Counted from the first letter of the stretch, positions 24,863 through 33,718 are shown. The stretch is DNA of 64,000 nucleotides from Oscillatoriophycideae cyanobacterium NC_groundwater_1537_Pr4_S-0.65um_50_18 (GCA_016208305.1 JACQYI010000084.1:1-64000), one strand, 5' to 3'. Program-made: numbers and translations. Notes: generated by a model not told the origin, from the letters alone.

Positions 24863-25564
24863 TTAGCCCAAGGCTGCGGGAATGGGCATCCATCCTGCTT
24901 CAGTCCGTTGAAAGAGGGGAATATGCCCCACGGCTTGAACGGTATTTTGCCAGTCAACTTCGATCGCCTGTAGCCGCTGCTGCCAATCCTGTCCTTCTGT
25001 CAGAACCACCACCAGCCCCTCTACTTTTGCGCCAACTTGCCGCAGCAATTGAATGGCTGCCTCGGCTGTACCGCCTGTGTTGATCACATCATCCACAATC
25101 ACCGTGCGTTTACCCGCGACGCGATCGACCAGGCTAGGATCAAGATATAACCGCTTGGTCACATCCGGGCTGGTAATCGACACTACCGGAACCGAAAGGG
25201 CATCCTCGTACCAAAACTTGCGCGAGTTGCCTAGAGCCGTGTAACCGGGTAATTTCAACTGCTGCGCCACCAGACGGGCATAGTCTAATCCCAAGGTGGG
25301 AATGCCCACGATCGCTTCTGGGGCAAAAGCAGCGGCTAGCTCGCTCAGTAAGGGAGCCAGTCCTTGCTCTACCGTAAAGGGGGTTTGGTTCGACATCAAG
25401 AGGGCAATTGCCATTTGACCCTCTGGGAAAGGTTGCAGCGGTAACTCCAAACAGCTGCCATCTCGGAGCAAGACGGGATAGGCATCCCGGTAGGGAGGCT
25501 CTAAGGCGGGTCGTGGTTCGCCCTTAGGAATAAATCGAGCTTGATAGGGTCGTTGTGTTGCCAT
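24863..25564 (-). CDS. Phosphoribosyltransferase, last gene of the ECF transporter operon
   Basis: A 233-residue type I PRTase. The PRPP-binding motif is VIVDDVINTGGTAEA with the two acidic residues D158 and D159. The flanking substrate hood includes IVGIPTLGLDYARLVAQQL. A GGGG ribosome motif precedes ATG 25564. It lies 41 bp after the EcfT gene on the same strand, and transport plus phosphoribosylation is a common trapping strategy for purine or pyrimidine bases. The base cannot be read from the sequence. A pyrE-type or xanthine/hypoxanthine enzyme is possible; the FWYEDALSVPVVSITSP insert is not one I recognise from the standard families. Confidence 0.85.
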   Translation of the reverse strand: MATQRPYQARFIPKGEPRPALEPPYRDAYPVLLRDGSCLELPLQPFPEGQMAIALLMSNQTPFTVEQGLAPLLSELAAAFAPEAIVGIPTLGLDYARLVAQQLKLPGYTALGNSRKFWYEDALSVPVVSITSPDVTKRLYLDPSLVDRVAGKRTVIVDDVINTGGTAEAAIQLLRQVGAKVEGLVVVLTEGQDWQQRLQAIEVDWQNTVQAVGHIPLFQRTEAGWMPIPAALG

Positions 25565-25605
25565 TTTTATCCCCGTGTTTTACCCCAGGCTTTTATCCCA
25601 GACTT

Positions 25606-26379
25606 TTATCGCAGTGCCTCCTGCCAAACCACCAGCCCGACGGTCATCGCCAAGCACAGGGTCATAAAACTGTAGTCTCCCAGCCGAAATTTCAGCGAAT
25701 ATAGGCTAGTGCGGTGCGGACTGCTGCCAAAGCGATAGGTGAGCAGCGCAAAGGATAGATTTTGTCCGAGCCGTAGCGATCGCAACAGCAGGGGTACCGC
25801 GATCGCCAAGTATTTACGAATTCGCTCTACCAAATTACCGCGATCGAGTTCCTGTCCACGACTGCGCTGAGCGTCTAGGATATTTGAGAACTCCTGAATA
25901 ATCAAGGGCAGCAATTGCAGCGTCAACCCAACGCCAAATGCGATCGAATAGGGTACCCGCATTCGGCTTAACCCAGCAATCATAGAACCAAAATCGGTGG
26001 TGACCAGCAGCGCGTAGAAAGACCCAGACATTACCAAAATACGCGCCACTGCGGCGGTTGCCAAAGCCAAGTTAAAGTCGGTGAACTGGATTGCACCCAA
26101 GCGCCACAGCACTGTGCCACCGCGATCGCCAATGAGATTCCACATGACAAAAGACGCGATTAACAGCGGTGAAATAGTCAGGACAAAACGCAAGCCTTGC
26201 TCGGCAACCTGCCCCATTACCCAGTACAACACCACCCCCAGCAGCAAAACCAGCAGCGGCAACGGACTGCGAATATACCAGGCCAACAGGCTACACAGCA
26301 CGATCCAAAGCAGCTTGGTGCGCGGATCTAGTGCATGAACCAGAGAGGGGCGAGGCGTATAGCTGAGAAGACGCGGCAT
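25606..26379 (-). CDS. ecfT: ECF transporter transmembrane subunit EcfT
   Basis: 257 residues from ATG 26379, which begins one base after the ATPase stop (TGA-T-ATG); an ATG at 26412 would overlap that gene. The order is a SYTPRPSLVHALDPRTKLLWI start, five or so membrane helices, and then the two cytoplasmic coupling helices with SRG in ILDAQRSRGQELDRG and the YRFG motif. EcfT couples the ATPases to the substrate-binding S component. The second Ala-Arg-Gly-type motif is replaced by TYRFGSSPHR, a mild deviation from the usual ARG. Confidence 0.9.
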   Translation of the reverse strand: MPRLLSYTPRPSLVHALDPRTKLLWIVLCSLLAWYIRSPLPLLVLLLGVVLYWVMGQVAEQGLRFVLTISPLLIASFVMWNLIGDRGGTVLWRLGAIQFTDFNLALATAAVARILVMSGSFYALLVTTDFGSMIAGLSRMRVPYSIAFGVGLTLQLLPLIIQEFSNILDAQRSRGQELDRGNLVERIRKYLAIAVPLLLRSLRLGQNLSFALLTYRFGSSPHRTSLYSLKFRLGDYSFMTLCLAMTVGLVVWQEALR

Positions 26380-26380
26380 A

Positions 26381-28162
26381 TCAAACGGTGGCAGCCCTAA
26401 AGTGATCAGCAAACTCAGCAGGGGTCAGGCAGGGAAACCCAAGGAACTCAAGCGCTAACTGAATATCAAGCGGCAGGGGAATCCCCAGATGATCAAACAA
26501 TTCTACATCTGCGAACAGATCCCGCGTTGGACGAGTACAAACAACCCGTCCCGATTGAAACACCAGGATATCATCTGCAAACTCTGCCAGCAACGGCAAA
26601 TCGTGAGCAATACAAATCACAGCTTTGCCCTGCTGTTGCAGTTGTCGTAGCAATCGCCCTAGCTGCTGACGCCCCGATCGATCCATGCCAAAGGTCGGCT
26701 CATCTAAAACCAAAACAGCCGGGTTTAGCGCCATCGCACAGAGAATGGCCAGAAGCTGCTTTTCTCCGACTGAAAGCGCTAGTGGCGATCGCTGTAGGTG
26801 CTGCGAGAGATTAAATTGCTCTAGGAGAGCCAGCATTTGGGTTCTCTGCTGGGTTAGTTCTGCCTGATCCTGACTTTGATCTTTGCGTTGCTTATTTTTG
26901 GCCTGGTTTGCAGATAGGTTGAACGAGAAAAACACTTCCTGCTCTACCGTTTCATTAAACAGCATCAAATCAGGATTTTGAAAGGCAATGCCGACCAGCT
27001 TTGCCATCTGTGCCACCGTCGATCGCGCAACCGACTGTCCCGCTATGGCAACCGTTCCTCGTTGGGGTTTGAGAAGACCGTTGAGATGCCGAATTGCTGT
27101 TGATTTACCGGAGCCATTTTGTCCGATGATCCCTAAGATGCGTCCGGCATTAGCCGTAAAGCTGACCTCTGCGATCGCGGGGGTGTTAGCCCCTGGATAG
27201 GTGTAAGTTAAATCGGTGCAGTGAACAACGCTATCGGAGCTATTAAAGCTATCGGAGCTATCAGAGCCGTCAGCCCCAGAACGGACAGAGGTTAGCGATC
27301 GCTGGGCTGAAGTCTGTGAAATTTGCTGGCTGAGCCAGGGACGCGCCTCTGCCAACGTTACCCAAGGCTGGACTCGATGCCCTAGCCGTTGCAACTCATA
27401 GGCAACGGCAGTGAGCGGCGGAATAGGCACCCCTGACTGAAGCACCAAGTCTCGATCGCCCAAGAAATCGCTTAGGGCGCCGCTAAACATCAAGCTGCCG
27501 GAGCGATCGAGGACTAGAGTTTGATCAACGAGAGGGGCAAACCAATCCAAACTTTGATCACTAATCACCAAGGTTTTGCCCAACTGCTTAAGGCGATCGA
27601 TGATGCCACTGACGAGAGCTTTGCCCGCCGGATCAAGCGCCGCAGTCGGTTCATCCAAAACGATCACAGGGGTGTCAAGCGCCAACATCGCCGCCAACAC
27701 GCAAGCCTGCTTCTGTCCACCTGAGAGGGCTTCGGTGAGGCGGTGACGCAAAGGGGCAATCCCCAACTCTTCTAGTACCTGCTGAATCCGATCGCGAATC
27801 TGAACAGGCGGCATTCCCTGATTCTCTAGCCCAAAGGCGATCGTTTCCTCGACCCGGAAGCCCACGAGCTGTGTATCGGGCACTTGCAGCACGATCGCGA
27901 CCTGCTCAATCACCTCAGCAGACTGTGGCTCCTCGGCAGTCACGACAGCCTGATAGACCTGCAACCGACCTGACCAATCGCCACCATAAAACTCAGGAAT
28001 GATGCCCGCTAATGCCAGCAGCAGAGTAGATTTGCCCGAACCGCTACAGCCCAACAGCGCTGTGACTGTGCCAGGAGCGATCGAGAAGCAAAGATTTTGC
28101 AGAACTGGACGAGCCGCTTTGGGATAGGTATAGCAAAGGCGATCGGCTTCAATAATACCCAT
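26381..28162 (-). CDS. ECF transporter fused ATPase (EcfA-EcfA in one chain)
   Basis: A 593-residue protein with two complete ABC ATPase domains. Domain 1 (1-240) has Walker A GCSGSGKS, signature LSGGQKQ and Walker B VIVLDEPTAALD. Domain 2 (about 315-560) has GQNGSGKS, LSVGEKQ and VLVLDEPTFGMD. The linker (about 290-312) is a Ser/Asp-rich repeat (SGADGSDSSDSFNSSDS) encoded by near-duplicated GCTATCGGA units. Fusion of both EcfA subunits is known from YkoD-type systems. The S component gene ends 3 bp upstream and the T component starts 1 bp downstream, so these form a tight operon. Confidence 0.95.
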   Translation of the reverse strand: MGIIEADRLCYTYPKAARPVLQNLCFSIAPGTVTALLGCSGSGKSTLLLALAGIIPEFYGGDWSGRLQVYQAVVTAEEPQSAEVIEQVAIVLQVPDTQLVGFRVEETIAFGLENQGMPPVQIRDRIQQVLEELGIAPLRHRLTEALSGGQKQACVLAAMLALDTPVIVLDEPTAALDPAGKALVSGIIDRLKQLGKTLVISDQSLDWFAPLVDQTLVLDRSGSLMFSGALSDFLGDRDLVLQSGVPIPPLTAVAYELQRLGHRVQPWVTLAEARPWLSQQISQTSAQRSLTSVRSGADGSDSSDSFNSSDSVVHCTDLTYTYPGANTPAIAEVSFTANAGRILGIIGQNGSGKSTAIRHLNGLLKPQRGTVAIAGQSVARSTVAQMAKLVGIAFQNPDLMLFNETVEQEVFFSFNLSANQAKNKQRKDQSQDQAELTQQRTQMLALLEQFNLSQHLQRSPLALSVGEKQLLAILCAMALNPAVLVLDEPTFGMDRSGRQQLGRLLRQLQQQGKAVICIAHDLPLLAEFADDILVFQSGRVVCTRPTRDLFADVELFDHLGIPLPLDIQLALEFLGFPCLTPAEFADHFRAATV

Positions 28163-28165
28163 ACT

Positions 28166-28735
28166 CTAAATGCGCTGTGTGGGTAGCCAGGTTGCCGACT
28201 GAAGCACTCTGGCTCCGTATCGGGTTACTAAGGGCGTCCCAATTAAAACGGGAATGATGTCAGATAACCCAATCCACAGGACGGCCCACCAAAAGGGAAA
28301 GATCCCCAGGACGGCAAGACTGGCACAGACGGCAAACACCATAACCACGGTCGTAATCCCAGCAGTGACCGTCGCGTCAACCATTGCCCGTCCACTCGTT
28401 GCCATCTGCTCAAGCGTAAATTTACGTCCGGTTGTGAGTGCCGGAACCAGTCCCGTTACGCCCACCATAATGCCATCTACTAGCAAAGTATGGGCGGGAA
28501 TGAATGTGCCTGCCAGCAATCCCCAAACGACAGAGCCAAGGTAGCCAGAGATAAAGCCAGAGATGGGGCCGAACAGAATGCCAATGACAGGCGGCAGAAA
28601 GGCAAAGATGCGCCACTGGATGATGCCAGGAACGAGTTGAATGGGGTTGGCATATGCCCACAGCACGCCAGTGATTACACCCCAAATTACTGCAAACACA
28701 ATGCTAAAGACCTGATTCCCTTTTTTGCTTGCCAT
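28166..28735 (-). CDS. ECF transporter substrate-binding S component
   Basis: A 189-residue integral membrane protein with about five or six helices and the compact, small-residue composition of S components (IFAFLPPVIGILFGPISGFISGYLG, GLLAGTFIPAHTLLVDGIMVGVTGL). It leads the operon ahead of the fused ATPase, EcfT and the phosphoribosyltransferase. The specificity is not recognisable from motifs. The PRTase at the operon's end suggests a nucleobase, while the YkoEDC-like gene order would allow a thiamin-precursor role. No riboswitch was identified upstream. Confidence 0.87.
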   Translation of the reverse strand: MASKKGNQVFSIVFAVIWGVITGVLWAYANPIQLVPGIIQWRIFAFLPPVIGILFGPISGFISGYLGSVVWGLLAGTFIPAHTLLVDGIMVGVTGLVPALTTGRKFTLEQMATSGRAMVDATVTAGITTVVMVFAVCASLAVLGIFPFWWAVLWIGLSDIIPVLIGTPLVTRYGARVLQSATWLPTQRI

Positions 28736-29114
28736 TGCTGCTGCGCCCGTCGTTTCAGATGAACTGACTTCACCCTACTGAAACAGCGATCGCAGTTTTG
28801 TGGCTTGCAATACATACGACATGATAGGGCGATCCTTCATAAGTTATTTGGAAGACCGCTCCATCTATCGGTTTGATGAGGGGTGATCAGATCAGGCTCC
28901 CTGCTTTCAAGAGGTTTTCTACCGTTAGCTTTTAACGATCGCTATTTTCATTCAGCGAATCAGCGGATGGAGCCTGCGTTGGGTTAACAGGTGGCTTCAT
29001 GACTCCACAGGCAAAAGTACCCTAGCGGGTGACATAACTGGCTTGGAAAAGATAAAAACGCAGGTGATGTTCTTATTAGTTGAATTCACTTACCAACCTC
29101 AAGGACATCTACTC
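28736..29114. other. Divergent promoter region of the ECF operon and the peptidoglycan-binding protein
   Basis: On the minus strand, GTTTCAG and CTGAAAC (28755-28787) can form a hairpin in the leader of the S-component gene. Several CCTGATCTGATC-like letters recall part of a TPP riboswitch, but the conserved core is absent. One HIP1 site lies at 28787-28794. No gene is seen. Confidence 0.35.
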
Positions 29115-29582
29115 ATGACAGTCACAGCAATCAACAATCCTGTTCTCAAAATCGGCTCTACAGGCGCACTCGTCAAAGAGCTACAGCAGCTTCTCAATAT
29201 GTTTGACCACAATCTTCGGGTCGATGGCATCTTCGGCAAAGCCACTGAATTAGCCGTCAAAGACTTCCAAACCCAAGCTTGCTATCTTGGGGTAAAAGGC
29301 ATTGTCGAACATGAAACCTGGAAAGGATTGTACATGTCTGTGCTTCAGGCTGCGCCTCATGCGATGCCTATTTTGCGTCGAGGCAGCACAGGTGAGGCTG
29401 TTCAATGGCTACAAATGCGCTTAAGCGGACGGGCCATCTTGCGCGATCTGGCTGTAGATGGCGATTTTGGCCCTGCGACTGAGGCGTTTGTCAAAGCGCT
29501 GCAAAAGAGCAATCACCTAGTTGTTGACGGGATCGTAGGATCGAAGACCTGGTCAGTCTTGCCTGAAATGGGGGAGGAATAA
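29115..29582 (+). CDS. Double peptidoglycan-binding domain protein
   Basis: About 155 residues from ATG 29115, chosen for the AAGGA motif eleven bases upstream; the longer frame from 29043 adds 24 residues without such a site. Two PG_binding_1 repeats are clear: LKIGSTGALVKELQQLL ... VDGIFGKATELAVKDFQ, and ILRRGSTGEAVQWLQMRL ... VDGDFGPATEAFVKALQ. The ends are KTWSVL-like (ETWKGL, KTWSVL). There is no signal peptide or catalytic domain, so it may be a cytosolic or non-classically exported module, or a truncated cell wall hydrolase. It is monocistronic and is followed by palindromic repeats. Confidence 0.85.
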   Translation: MTVTAINNPVLKIGSTGALVKELQQLLNMFDHNLRVDGIFGKATELAVKDFQTQACYLGVKGIVEHETWKGLYMSVLQAAPHAMPILRRGSTGEAVQWLQMRLSGRAILRDLAVDGDFGPATEAFVKALQKSNHLVVDGIVGSKTWSVLPEMGEE

Positions 29583-29716
29583 GTATCCTGATATGAGCGA
29601 ATTTTTCTCCTGGCTGACTGATACTGTTGCATAAATCTGTGAGCTTTCCCTACGGGATTTCAAGGCTTCTAGAAGACTCGATACGCTATCAGCTCCGGTT
29701 GAAAACCCCCAATGTT

Positions 29717-29749
29717 ATTTCGGTGCGGCGCAAAGTGTCGCACCGAAAT
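29717..29749. terminator. 11-bp stem hairpin
   Basis: ATTTCGGTGCG (29717-29727) and CGCACCGAAAT (29739-29749) are exact inverted copies around an 11-base loop rich in GCGC. It is likely a bidirectional terminator between convergent genes. Confidence 0.6.
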
Positions 29750-29814
29750 GATGAGCTTTGCTTAGCCCAGCTATAAAATTAGCAGCACCATTATACCTGT
29801 TCAATAGATCGCAA

Positions 29815-29850
29815 ATTAGGGTTTTGTGGCGCGCGCCACAAAACCCTAAT
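29815..29850. repeat. Perfect 36-bp palindrome, TTAGGGTTTTGTGG family
   Basis: The whole 36 bases are self-complementary: ATTAGGGTTTTGTGGCGC and its inverse, meeting at GCGCGC. Related arms are at 50495-50530 and 52268-52299, and a shortened one at 31306-31343. A perfect palindrome can extrude as a cruciform or form a strong RNA hairpin. Confidence 0.9.
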
Positions 29851-29894
29851 AGCTGAATTTCAGAGGTGCAGAGCGCCTCGGAGAATCCAGCTTT
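29851..29894. repeat. Companion AGCTG-AATT palindrome
   Basis: AGCTGAATT and AATCCAGCT are the outer arms, with GAGGTGC/GCGCCTC inside. It abuts the 36-bp palindrome. Companion elements with the same outer arms lie at 50454-50494 and 52223-52269, always next to a TTAGGGTTTTGTGG palindrome, so the pair is a two-part repeat. Confidence 0.65.
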
Positions 29895-29993
29895 TAGAAA
29901 AAATAGAAGGCATGAATCGGTTGCTAAACCCTTCAAAAGATTGTTGGGCGTTTTGCAAAAAACATACCGCCCTTGCGCAATGCTGCGATAAGT

Positions 29994-31217
29994 CTACTCT
30001 GGCTTTAGAGCCTGAAACAATTTCTTGGGAATTACACCGTGAATACCCTTGACGATATCTACAACTTGAGACACTTCAAAGTCGATCGCAGCACTACCTA
30101 GCAATAGCGCATCCGGCTTGGTCATGCCATATTCTTCATTCGCAATTCGCAGATACTCCCGCACCGAATCTTTCATCGCTTCGTTGAGATCTGTGTTTAA
30201 GCCGATCGCAATCCATGATTCTTCAGTTTCACCCATTGGAGTTGCTAGCGGCATATCCTTATGAAGCACTAATTGGAACGTGGGCGTCAGAGAACACTCG
30301 ATCGCGGTCAGTGCCACTTCTCCGTTGGCTTGAGCACAGTGAGGATCGCCTGAGTAGAATAAAGCGCCAGGGACTTGAACTGGCAAATAAAGGCTGCTGC
30401 CCTCACCTAACCATTTAATGTCAATGTTGCCCCCATAAACACCGGGAGGGACTGAGTTAACCGCCTGCTCTACATCAGCCGGGACAACGCCCATAATACC
30501 CATAAACGGCTTAAGCGGAATATCAATCTCTGGCAAACCGTTGGTAGGTTTGAACACGCCGATCGCTTCTTCGGCTTTAATGGGAATTACTTTGGTATAG
30601 ATCGGCTCATTGTTTTCTGGATACTCCCCCGGTAGCGACCCTTTGCCATGTCGGTTAGAGATAACGCCATAAGGCACTCGGTAATCAATATTCAGGGTTT
30701 TAATTTCTAAGACATCTCCTGGTTCAGCGCCTTCGACATAGATCGGCCCAGTAATGACATGCGGCCCTGGCCCAGTCTTTTGAACCTGCGACTTAATCGT
30801 GAGCTGGTCTGCAAGAATGTCTTCCTGTTTGATGCCGCCACCCGTCAAAAATTGAACGGTATCTCCCTGATCAGCCAAAATCCCTTCATGGGACACCGTT
30901 TGCATGACAATGCGATCGCCCGACTGTACGGTGAGAATAGGTTGACTGTCCGGCTTAAACAACTCTCCCCAAATGACGTTTTCAGGGCTTGACTTGACTT
31001 CGTACAGTTGCCCAACCGTCGCAGGCGTTGACCAGGCAACTCCAACCCATCCTGCGATAACCAAAAGGATGGCTGTGTTGATACCCACCCAAATGGGCCA
31101 TTGGCGGCGGCGCGACTGATAAACTGGGTGCCAGTTTATTTGACTCAGGGGCCTCGTCCAGTCGGCCATGCTTGAGAGCAAGCTCTTTATCCGATGCTTC
31201 AACCAAAACCTGCTCAT
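29994..31217 (-). CDS. Membrane-anchored acetamidase/formamidase family protein
   Basis: A 407-residue protein. The N-terminus is basic and about residues 41-63 form a membrane segment (WVGINTAILLVIAGWVGVAW), so the enzyme is probably exported and anchored. The amidase fold begins around ATVGQLYEV, and the metal-site region GDPHCAQANGEVALTAIE is the hallmark of FmdA/AmdA enzymes, which hydrolyse formamide or acetamide to ammonia. Most family members are cytoplasmic, so the anchor is the unusual part. A nested palindrome lies 65 bp upstream of the start. Confidence 0.88.
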   Translation of the reverse strand: MSRFWLKHRIKSLLSSMADWTRPLSQINWHPVYQSRRRQWPIWVGINTAILLVIAGWVGVAWSTPATVGQLYEVKSSPENVIWGELFKPDSQPILTVQSGDRIVMQTVSHEGILADQGDTVQFLTGGGIKQEDILADQLTIKSQVQKTGPGPHVITGPIYVEGAEPGDVLEIKTLNIDYRVPYGVISNRHGKGSLPGEYPENNEPIYTKVIPIKAEEAIGVFKPTNGLPEIDIPLKPFMGIMGVVPADVEQAVNSVPPGVYGGNIDIKWLGEGSSLYLPVQVPGALFYSGDPHCAQANGEVALTAIECSLTPTFQLVLHKDMPLATPMGETEESWIAIGLNTDLNEAMKDSVREYLRIANEEYGMTKPDALLLGSAAIDFEVSQVVDIVKGIHGVIPKKLFQALKPE

Positions 31218-31281
31218 ATCTCTGCGCTTTGCTCCTAGGGGGTCTCACACCGATGTTGCATTGAAATGATTCAATGACCAG

Positions 31282-31354
31282 ACCTCTTGTAGATTAGAAT
31301 TTCAGATTAGGGTTAGGGGGGCAGCGCCTTCATCAACCCTAATTTGCAAGAGGT
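31282..31354. repeat. Nested palindrome upstream of the formamidase gene
   Basis: The outer arms ACCTCTTG/CAAGAGGT (31282-31289, 31347-31354) enclose inner arms ATTAGGGTT/AACCCTAAT (31306-31314, 31335-31343). The inner arms match the TTAGGGTTTTGTGG family. It lies in the leader of the minus-strand formamidase. Confidence 0.55.
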
Positions 31355-32458
31355 TCACTAATGAATCAGTGAACAACTTTTCAAAGTTTAGAACTGTAAC
31401 AAGTAGTACAGGAAATGGCTGGTAAAGGCTCAGGGGTAGTGCCTCTTGAAGAGGGAAAGGCTGTGTACGAGAGCGATCAAATTTAGGCTTCGGGCAATGT
31501 CATGGCCTTGCTGTCAGCCTCCTAAAGCTCACAGGTACCGCAAAATCATGAATTGCGAACGACTCAAGGCACCAGCTTGATAAAAATGCTGCCTAGCCCA
31601 TACCACTGGAAATGCGCAGGCGATTCTAAGCCGTCAAGGGATACAAAACACCACTTCTATATCTTCACAGTTTTTATAGGAAATGGGCTGAGGCGATCGA
31701 TTTCTCTTTGTAATTTACAATTCTATATATTTAGAGGCTGCAAATGAGTGACTGATCTTTCGCCGTTTTAAGACATCCGCTACCCAACTTATTTTTTTTG
31801 CGTATTTGACGAGAAATTTCTCTATCGACCCATCTATATCCCTGATATTTCTCTATCCATTCCCTATTATTCATACTTTATTTGATTAGAATAAGCTGTA
31901 GTATTCTCAACGACTCTAGATTTTGTGTATGAAGTTTCAACAAATCCTGGATAGAGGACTAGCTTTCAAAACAAAATAAAAGTAATCTAAATCTTATCTT
32001 CCACTATAAAGCATGTCGTAAAACAGCCAAAGTGCTTCATTAAAAAATCTTACCTTTGCTATCGGTAGCCGAAGTTATGGGGTTAAGTTTAGAGAGTTGA
32101 AGCGACTAGAAGTTGACTACGCCAATTACTTTATAGATACCAGGCTTTGAGTTTTTACTTGTGCCTGAGGTGCATTTTTACCACTGACGGTGCAATCCGG
32201 CTGATCTAAGTTTTCAAATAGTTTGCTAGCTCGGATGCGCGCCCATAAGCTAGTAAGTGAATTTGATTTCATCATTTGTAGTCTTTGTAGCCCTACAAAG
32301 TTAGCATTTTGTGCACATCTACCATCCCTAGTCGATTTGCAAAGGGAACAATATTCTTGTCTTAAACATAGATTTTCAAATCTTCTTTGATAATCTCAAA
32401 TACATCTTGAGATTGCAATAGGTTTTGTTATATCTATTCTTGCTAAATCACTGCGCGA
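31355..32458. other. 1.1-kb AT-rich non-coding stretch before the chemosensory operon
   Basis: No gene was accepted here. A 64-codon frame at 31553-31747 lacks a ribosome site and any recognisable feature. The region is AT-rich from about 31760 on. It presumably contains the promoter and a long leader for the operon starting at 32459, but no clear -35/-10 pair, riboswitch or small RNA was identified. Confidence 0.4.
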
Positions 32459-33694
32459 ATGAATAGATTTATGATCACCCCAGAATCCTGCCATCTCACT
32501 TTTCAGGCACAGGAGCTGTCTCAAGAACTGAGGAAAATATCTAAAAACATACCCACTAGCTACTGGCTGATTGAATTTCCTGATTTATCTAAAACAACCC
32601 ATAGGAACACATGGCATCTTGCTTTATCAAAAGCACAAATCGTATTTTCAGGAGATCAAAAAATTTCCTGGAAATGGCTGCTGGAATGTTTCCAGCGCTA
32701 TGTCCCTCGCTTTCGTAATGCACATGTTAAAGACCTTGCCCTGAAATTAGAGCGACTCACGCTAGAGTACAATTATGAACCCGCTTTTCTGTTTGAGCAG
32801 TTAAATCAATTCTATGATCTGAATCTTATTAGCCCCCATGAGGCGAGACAGGCTCTATGGCTCAGCCTGCTATCGGACTGTGATACTTACCTGTTCGACT
32901 ATGCGGGTCAAGCAAGTTGTTTACCCATACCTGAATCAGATATTCAACTATCGATCGCCGGATTTGACATTGAAGACTTGCTGACCAAAGCCAAAGAGCG
33001 ACAGGTCTGGTGGTATAAACTCCAAAGCTTAATTCCATCCATGGAGAGCTTTCCAGTGCTGAATGCCTCCGCAGTCAGTGCTGCAAATTTAACTGCTGTA
33101 CAGCAACAGAGATTGCAGGCGCTGGTATCTGAAGGTAAGACCCTCACTGATATTTCCGTAGAACTCGGACAAGACCCCCTGGAAACCGCCAAGGTTTTTT
33201 CTAGGTTAATTAGTGAACGATTGGTTACCTTAACGTCTTTAGAACCAAACGCTGCTCATGAGATTGTCGTCATTGATGATTCTCAGATATTGCTAAGACA
33301 GTTTGAAAATCTGGTTGCAAGCTGGGGATATTCGGTTCGTACCTTTGATAATCCAATAACAGCCCTGCAAATGCTACCCAGCTCAAATCCTGGCGTGATC
33401 TTCCTAGATATTAATATGCCAGAGGTGAACGGATTTGATCTGATTAAGCAAATTCGTCGTCAGCCCAAACTGTCAACGCTGCCATTGGTGATGTTGACTG
33501 CTGAAAAAACGCTTTCAAACAACTGGCGTTCTCGGTTAAGCGGTTGCCGATTTCTAAGTAAACCGCTAACTTCCAGTGAAATTCCCCAATTTCAAATGGA
33601 ACTCCGGATGTTGCTAGCAGAATTTATTCCTATCTGCCAACATTCCACCTCAAGAGATTACTCAGTACAGACACTAAAAAAAAAATTAGCTTGA
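32459..33694 (+). CDS. PatA-like response regulator (PATAN and C-terminal receiver)
   Basis: A 411-residue protein. The N-terminal 260 residues match the PATAN-type arrangement (LSQELRKISKNIPTSYWLIEF, KISWKWLLECFQRYVPRFRN, WWYKLQSLIPSM), and a helix-turn-helix-like region follows (LTAVQQQRLQALVSEGKTLTDIS). The C-terminal receiver spans about 270-390 with D317 in FLDINMPEVNG. PatA-class proteins (PixG, PilG) lead cyanobacterial phototaxis or type IV pilus chemosensory operons and couple CheA output to the pilus motor. The next genes are CheY, CheW, two MCPs and CheA, so this is that operon. A long AT-rich leader precedes it. Confidence 0.92.
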   Translation: MNRFMITPESCHLTFQAQELSQELRKISKNIPTSYWLIEFPDLSKTTHRNTWHLALSKAQIVFSGDQKISWKWLLECFQRYVPRFRNAHVKDLALKLERLTLEYNYEPAFLFEQLNQFYDLNLISPHEARQALWLSLLSDCDTYLFDYAGQASCLPIPESDIQLSIAGFDIEDLLTKAKERQVWWYKLQSLIPSMESFPVLNASAVSAANLTAVQQQRLQALVSEGKTLTDISVELGQDPLETAKVFSRLISERLVTLTSLEPNAAHEIVVIDDSQILLRQFENLVASWGYSVRTFDNPITALQMLPSSNPGVIFLDINMPEVNGFDLIKQIRRQPKLSTLPLVMLTAEKTLSNNWRSRLSGCRFLSKPLTSSEIPQFQMELRMLLAEFIPICQHSTSRDYSVQTLKKKLA

Positions 33695-33718
33695 AGATAG
33701 CTTAATCAAGGGAAACGT

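Larger units (their letters stand above)
29583..29993. other. Convergent intergenic region with three palindromes
   Basis: This 411-bp gap holds hairpin 29717-29749 (ATTTCGGTGCG/CGCACCGAAAT), perfect palindrome 29815-29850, and imperfect hairpin 29851-29894. The first 100 bases (TGTTGCATAAATC near 29626) look like a decayed insertion-sequence end but no transposase frame survives. Confidence 0.5.

Noticed and set aside
28865-28925. Possible TPP riboswitch (CCTGATCTGATC on the minus strand) ahead of the ECF S-component gene
   Set aside because: The conserved core (CTGGATAATGCCAGCGTAGGGA-type) is missing and no partner stems were found, so the resemblance is limited to a few letters.
29600-29700. 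Possible insertion sequence end (TGTTGCATAAATC, then CTTTCCC and GATTTCAAGG)
   Set aside because: No transposase frame or clear inverted pair was found, so a mobile element is not claimed beyond a possible relic.
31553-31747. 64-codon plus-strand frame between formamidase and the chemosensory operon
   Set aside because: No ribosome site, no recognisable domain and composition like the surrounding non-coding DNA.
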